15,969 nt of DNA from Alistipes sp. (GTDB lineage: Bacteria > Bacteroidota > Bacteroidia > Bacteroidales > Rikenellaceae): assembly GCA_017391185.1 (NCBI GenBank), contig JAFOZN010000153.1, forward strand, positions 1 through 15,969. The letters are read 5' to 3'. Under the pieces are notes generated by a model, which searched no databases, was not told the DNA's origin, and saw only the letters and a list, made by a program, of their open reading frames with translations. The position numbers and the translations under genes are program-made. This document shows positions 1 through 7,866 of this stretch, one piece after another; within the stretch, counting starts at the first letter, position 1; every line of letters starts with the position of its first letter.

Positions 1-1011
1 ACCCTCTTACTGATGGGGTTGCTACTCCCTATTGCGGGGATTACTCCTTCGGCTTATGCAAAAAAGTATAAAAAGGGATTTCTCTACCGAGAGGGGACTC
101 AACTTATGCTCAACGGCAAACCTTACTCGTGCGCTTCGTTCAACTCATTCCAATTTTGCGGATGTGGACACGATTATGAGCTCTTCAGCGATGAGGAGTT
201 GGAGGCATTGTTCTCCTCTCTGCCAGAAAATATCATTGTCCGCACATGGGCTACTCCAGCGTTCAACCATAAGACTGATTTATTGGTAAAATTGGCCGAA
301 AGGTACAATATCAAGCTACTCCTCTCTTTGGGAGATGGACGATGTGGATGCGGTGATATTGATGGGGCCATCAACGGAGATGGCAACGGCAAAAAACCAG
401 AATGGTACAAAGATGGTTTCCGCAAACAATATTTGCCTCACGTCATAAACATAGTCAGCAAATACAAAGATTCGCCAGCCATAGCCATGTGGGAGATTAT
501 CAATGAGCCAGGTGAAGCGGATTGGCAGACCATACGCGACTTTTTGCATGAAGTCGCTGCCGTAATCAAAAAACACGACCCCAACCATTTGGTAGAGAGT
601 GGCACCTTTCCAGGTTGGGCTTATGAGGGAAATGCCAATTATAAAGCTATACACGACTCGCCACATATTGATGTAGGTAATATACATGAATACGACTATG
701 ATTATCAGAACTCCGACACCATAGAGTCCCCTCACTTCGAGCCATGTCTAAAGGCGATGATCGAACTAAATAAAGTCCTGATCGTAGGCGAGACTGGTAT
801 CAAGAGTGGAGATAACTGTCGTACCTCACTTGATAGACGCACTCAAGCCATGCGAGAGAAATTTGATGTATATTTAGGCATGGGGGCAGGTGGAGTCTTT
901 GTATGGAACTTCACCAAGGAGAGACGAGGTTGTAACCTATCATTCGACCCCCAAGACCCGATGCTGGAAATGATTATTAACTACCAGAAAGATCTCTCTT
1001 CCAAAAAATAA
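1..1011 (+). CDS. GH5-family secreted glycoside hydrolase (endo-beta-mannanase/cellulase-like), 5'-partial
   Basis: This is a retaining glycosidase of clan GH-A, most like family 5 endo-mannanases or cellulases, predicted to act outside the cytoplasm. The frame is open to the first base of the window. The residues before the first in-window ATG (position 13) are hydrophobic and continue a signal-peptide core ending near SAYA-KK, so the true start probably lies upstream. Counting from that ATG, an NGKPY segment lies at 35-39. The acid/base Glu is E165 in the WEIINEP motif (160-166), the nucleophile is E260 in VGETG, H225-E226-Y227 fits the GH5 His/Tyr position, and W298 fits the barrel-end Trp. 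Two CGCG tetrads occur at 49-52 and 111-114, which is odd for this family and suggests disulfides or metal binding. The GH2 gene follows after 80 bp. Substrate specificity cannot be told from sequence. Confidence 0.85.
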   Translation, partial: TLLLMGLLLPIAGITPSAYAKKYKKGFLYREGTQLMLNGKPYSCASFNSFQFCGCGHDYELFSDEELEALFSSLPENIIVRTWATPAFNHKTDLLVKLAERYNIKLLLSLGDGRCGCGDIDGAINGDGNGKKPEWYKDGFRKQYLPHVINIVSKYKDSPAIAMWEIINEPGEADWQTIRDFLHEVAAVIKKHDPNHLVESGTFPGWAYEGNANYKAIHDSPHIDVGNIHEYDYDYQNSDTIESPHFEPCLKAMIELNKVLIVGETGIKSGDNCRTSLDRRTQAMREKFDVYLGMGAGGVFVWNFTKERRGCNLSFDPQDPMLEMIINYQKDLSSKK

Positions 1012-1040
1012 GAGAACAGGCCTATGATACATAGCTTCTG

Positions 1041-1075
1041 ATTGGTGAAAAAATATAAGATTATTGCTATATTTG
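1041..1075 (+). promoter_or_regulatory. Putative Bacteroidetes-type promoter of the GH2 gene
   Basis: A perfect -7 element, TATATTTG (TAnnTTTG consensus), lies at 1068-1075, about 16 bp before the GH2 ATG. The upstream ATTG at 1041-1044 is a possible -33 element, but the spacing of 23 bp is longer than the usual 19-21, so this half is weak. The element suggests GH2 can be transcribed separately from the upstream GH5 gene. Confidence 0.5.
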
Positions 1076-1091
1076 TATAGGTAACCAAAAT

Positions 1092-3614
1092 ATGGATCTT
1101 ATGAAACACTTCTTCTTACTTATTGCATCCATAATTATGGCAAGTAGCTATAATGTAAATGCACAAGAGCGAATAATTGAAGATTTTAACTTTGATTGGA
1201 GTTTTAAACTCGGCGATGATCAGCAATTTGCGACCAAAGATTTTGATGATTCATCGTGGCGAGAGTTACACCTGCCTCACGACTGGAGCATAGAGGGAGA
1301 ATTTTCAAAAGATAATCCTTCGACCCCTGGCGGGGGAGCGTTGCCCGGAGGTATAGGATGGTATCGTAAACACTTTAAATCGCCCAAATTGGATGGTCGC
1401 CACATTGCGATAGAGTTTGATGGCATATTTATGAATAGTACAGTATTTGTAAATGGTCACAAAGTTGGTTTTCGCCCATATGGTTATTCATCTATGTCGT
1501 ATGACATAACACCTTATCTAAACCCGCAGGGTGAAGAAAATATCATCGCCGTCAGATGCGACAACTCCGAGCAACCAAACTCGCGCTGGTATGCAGGTTG
1601 TGGTATATATCGCAATGTACGTTTGGTAAATACTGCAAATGTCTTTGTAGATTATACAGGAACGTATATCACAACTCCTGAGATTAGCAAAGAGAGAGGA
1701 TCTATCAAGGCTCAAGTATCGATCTCGAACCTGAGGAACGATGCCAGCAAGGTTACGCTTGAGAATAAAATACTTGATGCTAAAGGTCGTTGCGTAGCTA
1801 AAAACAGCGTAACCAAAGCTATCAACGCTGGGGCAAGTGCCGATATGGAGATGACAATAGAGGTGGATAACCCTATATTGTGGGATGTAGATAATCCTTA
1901 TCTTTATAACGTAGTTAGCTATGTGATGGTAGATGGAAAGGTTGTAGATGATTATATAACTCCTTTCGGCTTCCGTTATTTTGAATTTAAGGCAGACACA
2001 GGATTCTGGCTCAACGGACGTAATCTTAAGCTCAAAGGCGTATGCATGCATCACGATTTGGGAGCTTTAGGAACTGCTGTACACCGCCGCGGCTTGGAGC
2101 GACAACTCGACATTCTTCAATCATTTGGAGTGAATGCTATACGCACTTCGCATAATCCGCCAACACCAGAACTGTTGGATATGTGTGATGAGCGAGGCAT
2201 ACTTGTGATGGACGAGGCCTTCGATATGTGGCGCCGCGCAAAGACTCGATACGACTATGCTCGTTATTTTGATGAGTGGCATCAAAAAGACCTCATAGAT
2301 TTCATTAAGCGTGACCGTAACCACCCATCTATTGTAATGTGGTCGGTAGGAAATGAGATTTTGGAGCAATGGAATAGCAATGATGATGTCAAATTAGATG
2401 ATCTTCCTGCTGAACAACGTAATTTGTTGATCAATTTCATATCTGAGAACGCCACTGGTAACAAAGACGATGTGGAAAAGAATACCAATGTTCTGCTTAC
2501 TCGTCACATGGTCGCAACACTCAAGAAATATGACAATACACGCCCTGTCACAGCAGGATGCAACGAAACTCGTCCAACAAATAATCTGATACGTTCGGGC
2601 GCTCTTGATATCATTGGTTTTAATTATCATGTGCAAGATTATGATTCGGTAAAAGAGTGGTACCCTAATATGCCATTTATCGGCTCTGAGACCGCATCAT
2701 CTCTCAATAGTCGAGGATTTTATATCCACCCTTCGACCAAAATCAATGTCGTTCCAGAGCGTTGGGATGCACCTCACCAGACGGATCATCACCAATGTTC
2801 TGCCTATGACAATTCTCGCGCGCCATGGGCTACGCTTCACGAGGAAGCATGGGTTGCTGTGAGAGATAGAGATTTTTGTGCAGGCACGTTTATCTGGACA
2901 GGATTCGACTACCTTGGCGAGCCAACACCATATTCATGGCCATCACGTTCATCCTATTTTGGTATAGTGGATTTGTGCGGATTCCCTAAAGATTGCTACT
3001 ATATGTATCGTTCAGAGTGGACCAACAATCCAACTCTGCACCTATTCCCTCATTGGAATTGGAACGTAGGTGATAAAATCGACATGTGGGTATATTATAA
3101 CACGGCTGATGAGGTCGAGCTCTTCCTAAACGGAAAATCTCTGGGCAAGAGAACAAAGACCTCAGATCGTTTGCACGCAATTTGGGAAAATGTAGAATTT
3201 GAAGCGGGCGAGATAACTGCCATAGGATACAAAAATGGCAAGGAGATACTACGTCATAGCCGTAAAACTGCAGGTAAGGCAGAAAAAATAGTCCTTACCG
3301 CAGATCGTAAAGTCCTCAAAGCCGATGGATATGACCTTGCGTATGTCACTGTTGAATGTACAGATGCTAAGGGCAACCTTGTCCCAACAGCAATGAATCA
3401 ATTATACTTTGAAGTAGATGGAGTAGGCGAACTTGTCGGTGTAGATAATGGTAACGCAGCTGGAGGTGAATCATTGAAGGGCAATAAGATGAAGCTATTC
3501 AATGGCAAGGCCATTGCTATCGTACGCACAAAACGTAACGAATCGGGCAAAATAACATTAAAGGTTACATCGGATGATATGGAAAGTGCGACCGTAAAAC
3601 TATCAAGTCGTTAA
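1092..3614 (+). CDS. Secreted glycoside hydrolase family 2 (beta-galactosidase type)
   Basis: This is a retaining exo-glycosidase of family GH2, most like the Bacteroidetes beta-galactosidases, predicted to act in the periplasm or at the cell surface on glycan oligosaccharides. A signal peptide ends near NVNAQ (residues 21-25). The GH2 sugar-binding jelly-roll domain is at about 26-180, with WYAGCGIYRNV at 166-176. An Ig-like domain spans about 185-298 and the TIM barrel about 299-610. A DUF4982-like module lies at about 645-725 (VELFLNGKSLG at 675-685), followed by an Ig/invasin-like C-terminal domain at about 730-840. The acid/base Glu is E422 (SVGNE) and the nucleophile is E533 (IGSET). 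The 840-residue length is normal for this multi-domain type. ATG 1101 (residue 4) is an equally plausible start, giving a more typical signal peptide. It could also act on beta-glucuronides or other beta-glycosides; the exact substrate is not decidable here. Confidence 0.92.
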   Translation: MDLMKHFFLLIASIIMASSYNVNAQERIIEDFNFDWSFKLGDDQQFATKDFDDSSWRELHLPHDWSIEGEFSKDNPSTPGGGALPGGIGWYRKHFKSPKLDGRHIAIEFDGIFMNSTVFVNGHKVGFRPYGYSSMSYDITPYLNPQGEENIIAVRCDNSEQPNSRWYAGCGIYRNVRLVNTANVFVDYTGTYITTPEISKERGSIKAQVSISNLRNDASKVTLENKILDAKGRCVAKNSVTKAINAGASADMEMTIEVDNPILWDVDNPYLYNVVSYVMVDGKVVDDYITPFGFRYFEFKADTGFWLNGRNLKLKGVCMHHDLGALGTAVHRRGLERQLDILQSFGVNAIRTSHNPPTPELLDMCDERGILVMDEAFDMWRRAKTRYDYARYFDEWHQKDLIDFIKRDRNHPSIVMWSVGNEILEQWNSNDDVKLDDLPAEQRNLLINFISENATGNKDDVEKNTNVLLTRHMVATLKKYDNTRPVTAGCNETRPTNNLIRSGALDIIGFNYHVQDYDSVKEWYPNMPFIGSETASSLNSRGFYIHPSTKINVVPERWDAPHQTDHHQCSAYDNSRAPWATLHEEAWVAVRDRDFCAGTFIWTGFDYLGEPTPYSWPSRSSYFGIVDLCGFPKDCYYMYRSEWTNNPTLHLFPHWNWNVGDKIDMWVYYNTADEVELFLNGKSLGKRTKTSDRLHAIWENVEFEAGEITAIGYKNGKEILRHSRKTAGKAEKIVLTADRKVLKADGYDLAYVTVECTDAKGNLVPTAMNQLYFEVDGVGELVGVDNGNAAGGESLKGNKMKLFNGKAIAIVRTKRNESGKITLKVTSDDMESATVKLSSR

Positions 3615-3631
3615 TACTACGAATGAAAAAT

Positions 3632-3662
3632 AAAATGCTGAAGGAAAGACCTTCAGCATTTT
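3632..3662. terminator. Bidirectional intrinsic terminator between GH2 and the convergent hypothetical gene
   Basis: A perfect 13-bp stem (3632-3644 with 3650-3662) has a 5-nt AAAGA loop, with A-rich and T-rich flanks on either side, so it can work on both strands. Its right arm overlaps the stop codon of the minus-strand gene (3661-3663). Confidence 0.9.
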
Positions 3663-4059
3663 ATTTTGTAGGTAATTTCAACTCTATCGAAGCGCCCGAC
3701 CATTGATTGATTTTGTGCTTGACGTTATATATGGTCTCGGAGCCCATCTGCACCTTGATGCTCAAATCAAAAGGTTTGCAATCTGCAACATCCCTATCGC
3801 GGGGCAAAGTGTGGGGAACAACGTAGATATAGGCAACTATCGAATCACATGGCTCGGTCTGGAGCTTCATCTCACGCTTGGCAGTGTAATCATCAGGCGC
3901 CGACTTAAGATTTGCCCCGACCTCAGCTATAAAACTCTCAGCTTTGACAAAATCGACTCGCTCGCCCACAGAGTCAAAAGCTCCACACATAGCCGATAGA
4001 TTATATCGCCAAAGTTCATCATACGAACTCTTGATCTGGATAATAAATTTGCTTGCCAT
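3661..4059 (-). CDS. Hypothetical protein, 132 aa, function unknown
   Basis: I do not recognise a family. The ORF has an ATG start and codes for a soluble-looking protein of 132 residues with no signal peptide and no membrane segment. The N-terminal half looks helical (SSYDELWRYNLSAMCGAF at 11-28). The C-terminal half alternates polar and hydrophobic residues as in beta strands, with a QWSGASIELKL ending. A YIYVVPHTLPRD stretch (77-88) is a possible conserved core. Three cysteines (C25, C71, C94) show no metal-site spacing. It is convergent with GH2 through a shared terminator and divergent from the DUF177 gene. A -7-like TATTTTTG (reverse of 4098-4105) lies 39 bp upstream of the ATG with no good -33. 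The clean start, own promoter-like site and terminator support a real gene. Confidence 0.75.
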   Translation of the reverse strand: MASKFIIQIKSSYDELWRYNLSAMCGAFDSVGERVDFVKAESFIAEVGANLKSAPDDYTAKREMKLQTEPCDSIVAYIYVVPHTLPRDRDVADCKPFDLSIKVQMGSETIYNVKHKINQWSGASIELKLPTK

Positions 4060-4112
4060 ACAGGATTATCAGCTTAAAAACCACATTCTTTTCACTACAA
4101 AAATAGTAATAA

Positions 4113-4144
4113 TTTGCACAAATAATTAATTATTTGTAAATTTG
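4113..4144 (+). promoter_or_regulatory. Bacteroidetes-type promoter of the DUF177-rpmF(-plsX) block
   Basis: TTTG at 4113-4116, a 20-bp spacer and TAAATTTG at 4137-4144 match the TTTG-N19-21-TAnnTTTG consensus. Transcription would begin near 4150, a short distance before the ATG at 4163. This rules out the in-frame TTG at 4142 as a start, because it lies inside the -7 element. Confidence 0.75.
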
Positions 4145-4162
4145 CCTGCTATTTGTACCAAG

Positions 4163-4726
4163 ATGGAGTTTGGCAAACGATACTCAATTGAATATAAAGG
4201 GCTGAAAAACAGCACATTCGACTATCAATTCGTGGTCGATAATGACCTTTTTGAGTATTACGAAAGCCAAGAGATCAGAGGTGGAGATTGCCATGTGGAG
4301 GTCACTTTGACCAAAAGTGATCGCCAATTGGATCTCGATGTGACGATTTCTGGCGAGGTAACATGCGAGTGTGACCGTTGCTTGGAGGATTGTCAGATTC
4401 CGATTGACTACGAAGGACACTTGATCGTGCGCCTGAGCGAGGAGCAAGGTGAGTACGATGGCGAGGTGATGTGGCTCAACCCTGCAGAAGAGAAACTCGA
4501 CCTCACACAATATATTTATGAAAGCATAGTTCTTTCGTTGCCTTACCAGAGAGTTCATCCCGAAGGTGAATGCAACCCCGATATGCTGGCTCGTTTCTCT
4601 TTTGCCAAGAGTGAAGATATCGAAGCATTGGAGAGAAAGTCCCACAAACAAGAGAATCATGGCATAGACGAGGGTGTCTTCAATAAGTTGGCAGCATTGA
4701 AGGCTCAGATGGAGAGAGGCGAGTAA
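4163..4726 (+). CDS. DUF177 (YceD-like) protein
   Basis: This is a member of the DUF177/YceD family, whose genes sit immediately before rpmF across many bacteria. In E. coli and plants the family has been linked to 23S rRNA accumulation and ribosome assembly. The protein has 187 residues. The family core VTCECDRCLEDC lies at 66-77 with four clustered cysteines (C68, C70, C73, C77), followed by an acidic central segment and a short lysine-containing C-terminus (FNKLAALKAQ at 173-182). Start ATG 4163 was chosen over the upstream TTG because the promoter -7 element covers the latter. It is followed 52 bp later by rpmF, the usual family context, and is probably co-transcribed with it. The exact molecular role in Bacteroidota is unproven. 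Confidence 0.9.
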   Translation: MEFGKRYSIEYKGLKNSTFDYQFVVDNDLFEYYESQEIRGGDCHVEVTLTKSDRQLDLDVTISGEVTCECDRCLEDCQIPIDYEGHLIVRLSEEQGEYDGEVMWLNPAEEKLDLTQYIYESIVLSLPYQRVHPEGECNPDMLARFSFAKSEDIEALERKSHKQENHGIDEGVFNKLAALKAQMERGE

Positions 4727-4778
4727 GAAACACAAGAGAATAGAAACAAACGATAACTTAAAAAATTAATATTGTAAA

Positions 4779-4961
4779 ATGGCACATCCAAAACACAAAG
4801 TCTCGTCTACAAGACGTGACAAGAGAAGAACTCATTACAAGGCAGTAGTTCCAACTGTTGTTACTTGCTCAAACTGCGGTGCTTCTGTACTTTATCACCG
4901 TGTATGCCCTGAGTGCGGTTTCTACCGTGGCAAGTTGGCTATCGAGAAGAAGGCTGAGTAG
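4779..4961 (+). CDS. rpmF: 50S ribosomal protein bL32
   Basis: This is structural protein bL32 of the large ribosomal subunit. At 60 residues it has the normal length. It starts MAHPKHKVSSTRRDKRRTH, the typical basic, rRNA-binding N-terminus. It then carries CSNCG (residues 30-34) and CPECG (43-47), the paired CxxC knuckles of a zinc-binding (C+) type bL32. The gene lies between the DUF177 gene and plsX, the widely conserved order. A hairpin follows directly after it. Confidence 0.98.
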   Translation: MAHPKHKVSSTRRDKRRTHYKAVVPTVVTCSNCGASVLYHRVCPECGFYRGKLAIEKKAE

Positions 4962-4976
4962 TGAATTAGCTTAATG

Positions 4977-5011
4977 GAGGGTGTCCAACTTAACAAAAGT
5001 TAGACACCCTC
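4977..5011 (+). terminator. Hairpin terminator or attenuator between rpmF and plsX
   Basis: Arms 4977-4991 (GAGGGTGTCCAACTT) and 4997-5011 pair over 15 bp with one C/A mismatch and a 5-nt loop, followed by a T-rich run (TTTACATTTTA). It can end rpmF transcripts, or partly limit read-through into plsX. Confidence 0.75.
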
Positions 5012-5106
5012 TTTACATTTTACAAGTTTGCCTGAGTTTTTCTTGCAAACGTTGAGTTCCGAATGTAAGGACTCGATTTATTAACCGATCAAAGAATAAC
5101 CCAAAC

Positions 5107-6141
5107 ATGTTAAATATCGGTATTGATGCCATGGGTGGCGATTTCGCTCCCGATGTAGTGGTAGAGGGTGCGGTAAAGGCACTCAAAATTATAAACAAGG
5201 ATAGTCGTATCGTTCTTTTTGGCGATGAGAAGCGCATCAAGGAGCTACTCAAGAAGCACAACTGCACTTCGGATCAGATCCAGATCGTAGCCACAACAGA
5301 GGTTATCGAGATGGGTGATCACCCTGCTAAGGCATTCGCTTCGAAGAAGGACTCAAGCATGACCGTAGGTTTCAACTACCTCAAGGAGGGTAAGATTGAT
5401 GGTTTTGCCAGCGCAGGTTCGACAGGTGCGATGATGGTCGGCTCACAGATGGTTATCAAGACTATCAAGGGTGTTATCCGCCCTGTAATCTCGACTTTCA
5501 TTCCGATTGTGATGAATCGCCGCGGAATCCTACTTGACGTAGGTTTGAACGTAGATGCCAAGCCTGAGGTATTGGCTCAGTACGGTCTTTTGGGATCTAT
5601 CTACGCTAAGCATGTTCTCCAGATCGAGAATCCACGTGTTGCACTTCTCAATATCGGTGAAGAGGAGGGCAAGGGTAATGCTCAGGCCAAAGCCACTTAC
5701 GACTTGTTGAAGGAGCAGAAGGATTTCAACTTCGTAGGTAACTGCGAGTCATCATATATCTTCACAGGCAAGTATTGCGATGTGGTTATTGCAGACGGAT
5801 TTGTTGGCAATGTGATTCTGAAGATGGCAGAGGCTCTGTATCGTATCAACTCTCGTTTGATGCCTACCAAGCCATGGCTTTTGAATCTCCTGCGCCCTGT
5901 ACTTGAGCCTATTTGTCCAAAGCTCTATTGGTACAGCAATTTCTGGAACTCGATGAATTACGAGAGCGTAGGCGGTACAATCGTTATCGGTGTTAATGCA
6001 CCTGTCATGATTGGTCACGGTGGCTCTTCAGCTAAGGCTATCTGCTCGATGATCAAGACTATGGAGCGCAATATCGAGTCTAAGGTTACGGAGAAGATCC
6101 AGGAGGCATTCAAGGATATTGAGCCTAAAGAGGAGGAGTAA
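5107..6141 (+). CDS. plsX: Phosphate acyltransferase PlsX
   Basis: PlsX converts acyl-ACP and phosphate to acyl-phosphate, the acyl donor for PlsY in phosphatidic acid synthesis, at the inner face of the membrane. The protein is full length (344 residues). It begins with the diagnostic IGIDAMGGDFAPD segment (residues 4-16) and has SAGSTGAMM around 102-110. The GEEEGKGN segment at about 183-190 and the DGFVGNV segment near 230 are typical of the family. ATG 5107 starts exactly at this conserved N-terminus. In many bacteria fabH follows plsX; here plsX is instead closed by a strong terminator. No clear promoter is visible in the 95 bp between the upstream hairpin and the start, so expression may rest on read-through from the rpmF transcript or on a weak promoter. 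Confidence 0.97.
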   Translation: MLNIGIDAMGGDFAPDVVVEGAVKALKIINKDSRIVLFGDEKRIKELLKKHNCTSDQIQIVATTEVIEMGDHPAKAFASKKDSSMTVGFNYLKEGKIDGFASAGSTGAMMVGSQMVIKTIKGVIRPVISTFIPIVMNRRGILLDVGLNVDAKPEVLAQYGLLGSIYAKHVLQIENPRVALLNIGEEEGKGNAQAKATYDLLKEQKDFNFVGNCESSYIFTGKYCDVVIADGFVGNVILKMAEALYRINSRLMPTKPWLLNLLRPVLEPICPKLYWYSNFWNSMNYESVGGTIVIGVNAPVMIGHGGSSAKAICSMIKTMERNIESKVTEKIQEAFKDIEPKEEE

Positions 6142-6164
6142 TACTTTAAGTAAAATCAGTCTAT

Positions 6165-6203
6165 AAAAAAGTCCATCTGAAATTTTATCAGATGGACTTT
6201 TTT
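6165..6203. terminator. Bidirectional intrinsic terminator between plsX and the glycosyltransferase operon
   Basis: A perfect 16-bp stem (6165-6180 with 6188-6203) has a 7-nt loop and is followed by a long T run on the plus strand and a preceding A run for the minus strand. Its last base is the first base of the minus-strand gene's stop codon (6203-6205). Confidence 0.93.
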
Positions 6204-6979
6204 TATTTTTCAATTATAGGTGACCAAAATGCTATATTCCTACGCTTATACCACCCATGACAACCAAAGGGCAACTTCCCTTTTGCTAACTTAAAACACA
6301 ACTCTGGGTGGGAATCAAACGAGAAACCCAATGCCTGGTCAAATGGTGGGTACTTAAACTCTTTTGGCACCAAAGCCCAAAACCAATCTTCGTTATATAC
6401 AATTCCTTGCTTAAGTTTAAACTCCTCTGCACGTCTGGCATACTTTTCACACGCCGCTATTGCAGATGTGACCTTACGCAAAGATAAACCACCATTCCCC
6501 ACCTTGCCGAAATAGTCCTGACGCAAGATACGATCTTCGCCACCAAAAAGCTTACGGCGCAACCATAGATATTGCTTGATCAAAGGCAACTCATATACCT
6601 TACGCTTGGGCCATGGTGCACCCACATAGTCATATCCGTAGTCGCACCACTCATCTAATCTATCGCTGAAAATCCACGCATCGCTCTGACATATAAGGAT
6701 ATATTCACAATCATCGAAGAGCTGATAAAACTCTTTGGAAAGCATCATGCAGTTATATCCTGCTACTCCATTGCTACCCAACCAATCTGGCGTAACACGT
6801 ACCACCTCGCACTGAGGGACCTCCCCAAGCAAAGCATCAACATTCAATCCTTCTGGCGCAACCAATGCTATCGGATAGCGTTTCAAGACCTCTGCATTGT
6901 GCTTAAAGGACAATAGCTCGCGTCCTTCCAAAAACTCTTTATATACAGGTACCAAGACCTTTACCTTTGTTTTGGTCAT
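6203..6979 (-). CDS. DUF5672 family protein (putative glycosyltransferase)
   Basis: This is a member of the DUF5672 family, found in polysaccharide and glycosyltransferase loci and thought to have a GT-A-like fold. The protein has 258 residues, with no signal peptide or membrane segment. Visible motifs in order are a Rossmann-like first strand VKVLVPVYKE (6-15), ICQSDAW (96-102, in the place of a DxD metal site), YDYVGAPW (116-123), VGNGGLSLRK (160-169), NEDWFW (196-201) and PFGCHGW (237-243). It is the last of three minus-strand genes and starts 1 bp after its predecessor's stop, so translation is likely coupled. Donor, acceptor and even catalytic activity are inferred, not shown. Confidence 0.85.
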   Translation of the reverse strand: MTKTKVKVLVPVYKEFLEGRELLSFKHNAEVLKRYPIALVAPEGLNVDALLGEVPQCEVVRVTPDWLGSNGVAGYNCMMLSKEFYQLFDDCEYILICQSDAWIFSDRLDEWCDYGYDYVGAPWPKRKVYELPLIKQYLWLRRKLFGGEDRILRQDYFGKVGNGGLSLRKVTSAIAACEKYARRAEEFKLKQGIVYNEDWFWALVPKEFKYPPFDQALGFSFDSHPELCFKLAKGKLPFGCHGWYKRRNIAFWSPIIEK

Positions 6980-6980
6980 A

Positions 6981-7862
6981 TTATTTGAGTGATAAATATC
7001 TAATAATCAATATATAGGCACTTAGACTAAACTTATTCCTAAGCCAAAAACCTTTTATCTCACGCCATAGCTCATCTTTGGGAAGAATTCCAAATTTTAG
7101 CAACAACTTTAGACCAAATGCTTCGGTAGCTGCTGCATATTGTTCAACCTGCTTTTGATTGGTCTCTGTCTTGGCATAGAGAGGTAATCTGCCTGCCCAC
7201 TTGGCATTATAGAGCAACACGCTCTCATACCAACTCTTCGAAAAAGAGCCCGTAGAACGATGCTCGACAAGTACCGAATGGCAGACATAATTGTGGTAGC
7301 CACCATATGCTACCGATGTGGTAAAATCGGTATCGTATGAGTGGAAACCCTCGAAAGTCTGATGATCAAAACCGAACTTGGCCCACACATCCTTACGCAC
7401 AAAGAGGCACATTCCATCCAAACATATCACTTCGCAATATGGAGCATTACTCCCTGACGTACGCAAAGATTGCTTGCCTATAGATGCCCCAGCAAGATAG
7501 TTTTTACGCGTGAAGCGTCTCACTCCTTGCCAGCCATAGCGATAAGCATATTTCACTGTTGATCCCGCAAAACCAATCACGCCACACTCCTGCTCCGAGA
7601 GTTTGGAGATAATCTCACGCCCCCAATCCTTGGTCAAGAATGATATATCCTCATGCGCAAAACATAGATACTCGCCCTGCGCCCTCTCAGCACACTCGTT
7701 ATAGACTTGGCAAATGCCCTTATCGCTACCCCTATTGTCATGTATAATCATCTCATACTCCACACCTATGGTCTGGGCAACATTTCGGCTCAAGGCCTCC
7801 GCCTCCTGTGGGCGAATGGAGCAGACAATGATAGATATCAACGGTTTCTTCGACTCTTGCAT
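6981..7862 (-). CDS. Glycosyltransferase, GT2-like (Glyco_tranf_2_5 type)
   Basis: This is a GT-A-fold sugar transferase, predicted to transfer a sugar from a nucleotide-sugar to a growing surface glycan at the cytoplasmic side. The protein has 293 residues. The N-terminal strand is LISIIVCSIRP (8-18). FAHEDISFL (68-76) carries the HEDI motif that replaces the classical DxD. CLDGMCLFVRKDVW (147-160) and FHSYDTDF (173-180) fit the acceptor-side and metal-side positions of this group. The C-terminus is helical and basic (LRNKFSLSAYILIIRYLSLK, 274-293), possibly lying on the membrane. It is the middle gene of the trio, 4 bp after the first gene and 1 bp before DUF5672. Substrate unknown. Confidence 0.85.
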   Translation of the reverse strand: MQESKKPLISIIVCSIRPQEAEALSRNVAQTIGVEYEMIIHDNRGSDKGICQVYNECAERAQGEYLCFAHEDISFLTKDWGREIISKLSEQECGVIGFAGSTVKYAYRYGWQGVRRFTRKNYLAGASIGKQSLRTSGSNAPYCEVICLDGMCLFVRKDVWAKFGFDHQTFEGFHSYDTDFTTSVAYGGYHNYVCHSVLVEHRSTGSFSKSWYESVLLYNAKWAGRLPLYAKTETNQKQVEQYAAATEAFGLKLLLKFGILPKDELWREIKGFWLRNKFSLSAYILIIRYLSLK

Positions 7863-7866
7863 AGGA

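Noticed and set aside
1022..1034. Hairpin CTATG-ATA-CATAG after the GH5 gene as a terminator
   Set aside because: The stem has only 5 bp, is AT-rich and has no T tract.
1518..2054. 178-aa minus-strand ORF antisense to the GH2 gene
   Set aside because: It lies wholly inside a well-supported GH2 coding region, shows no recognisable motif and has a low-complexity shadow-type composition.
1..3614. Polysaccharide utilisation locus
   Set aside because: GH5 and GH2 are adjacent, but no SusC/SusD pair or sensor is in the window, so the call cannot be supported from this sequence.
4184..4735. 183-aa minus-strand ORF antisense to the DUF177 gene
   Set aside because: The plus strand has a promoter, the family Cys motif and the conserved rpmF neighbour; the antisense frame has no domain.
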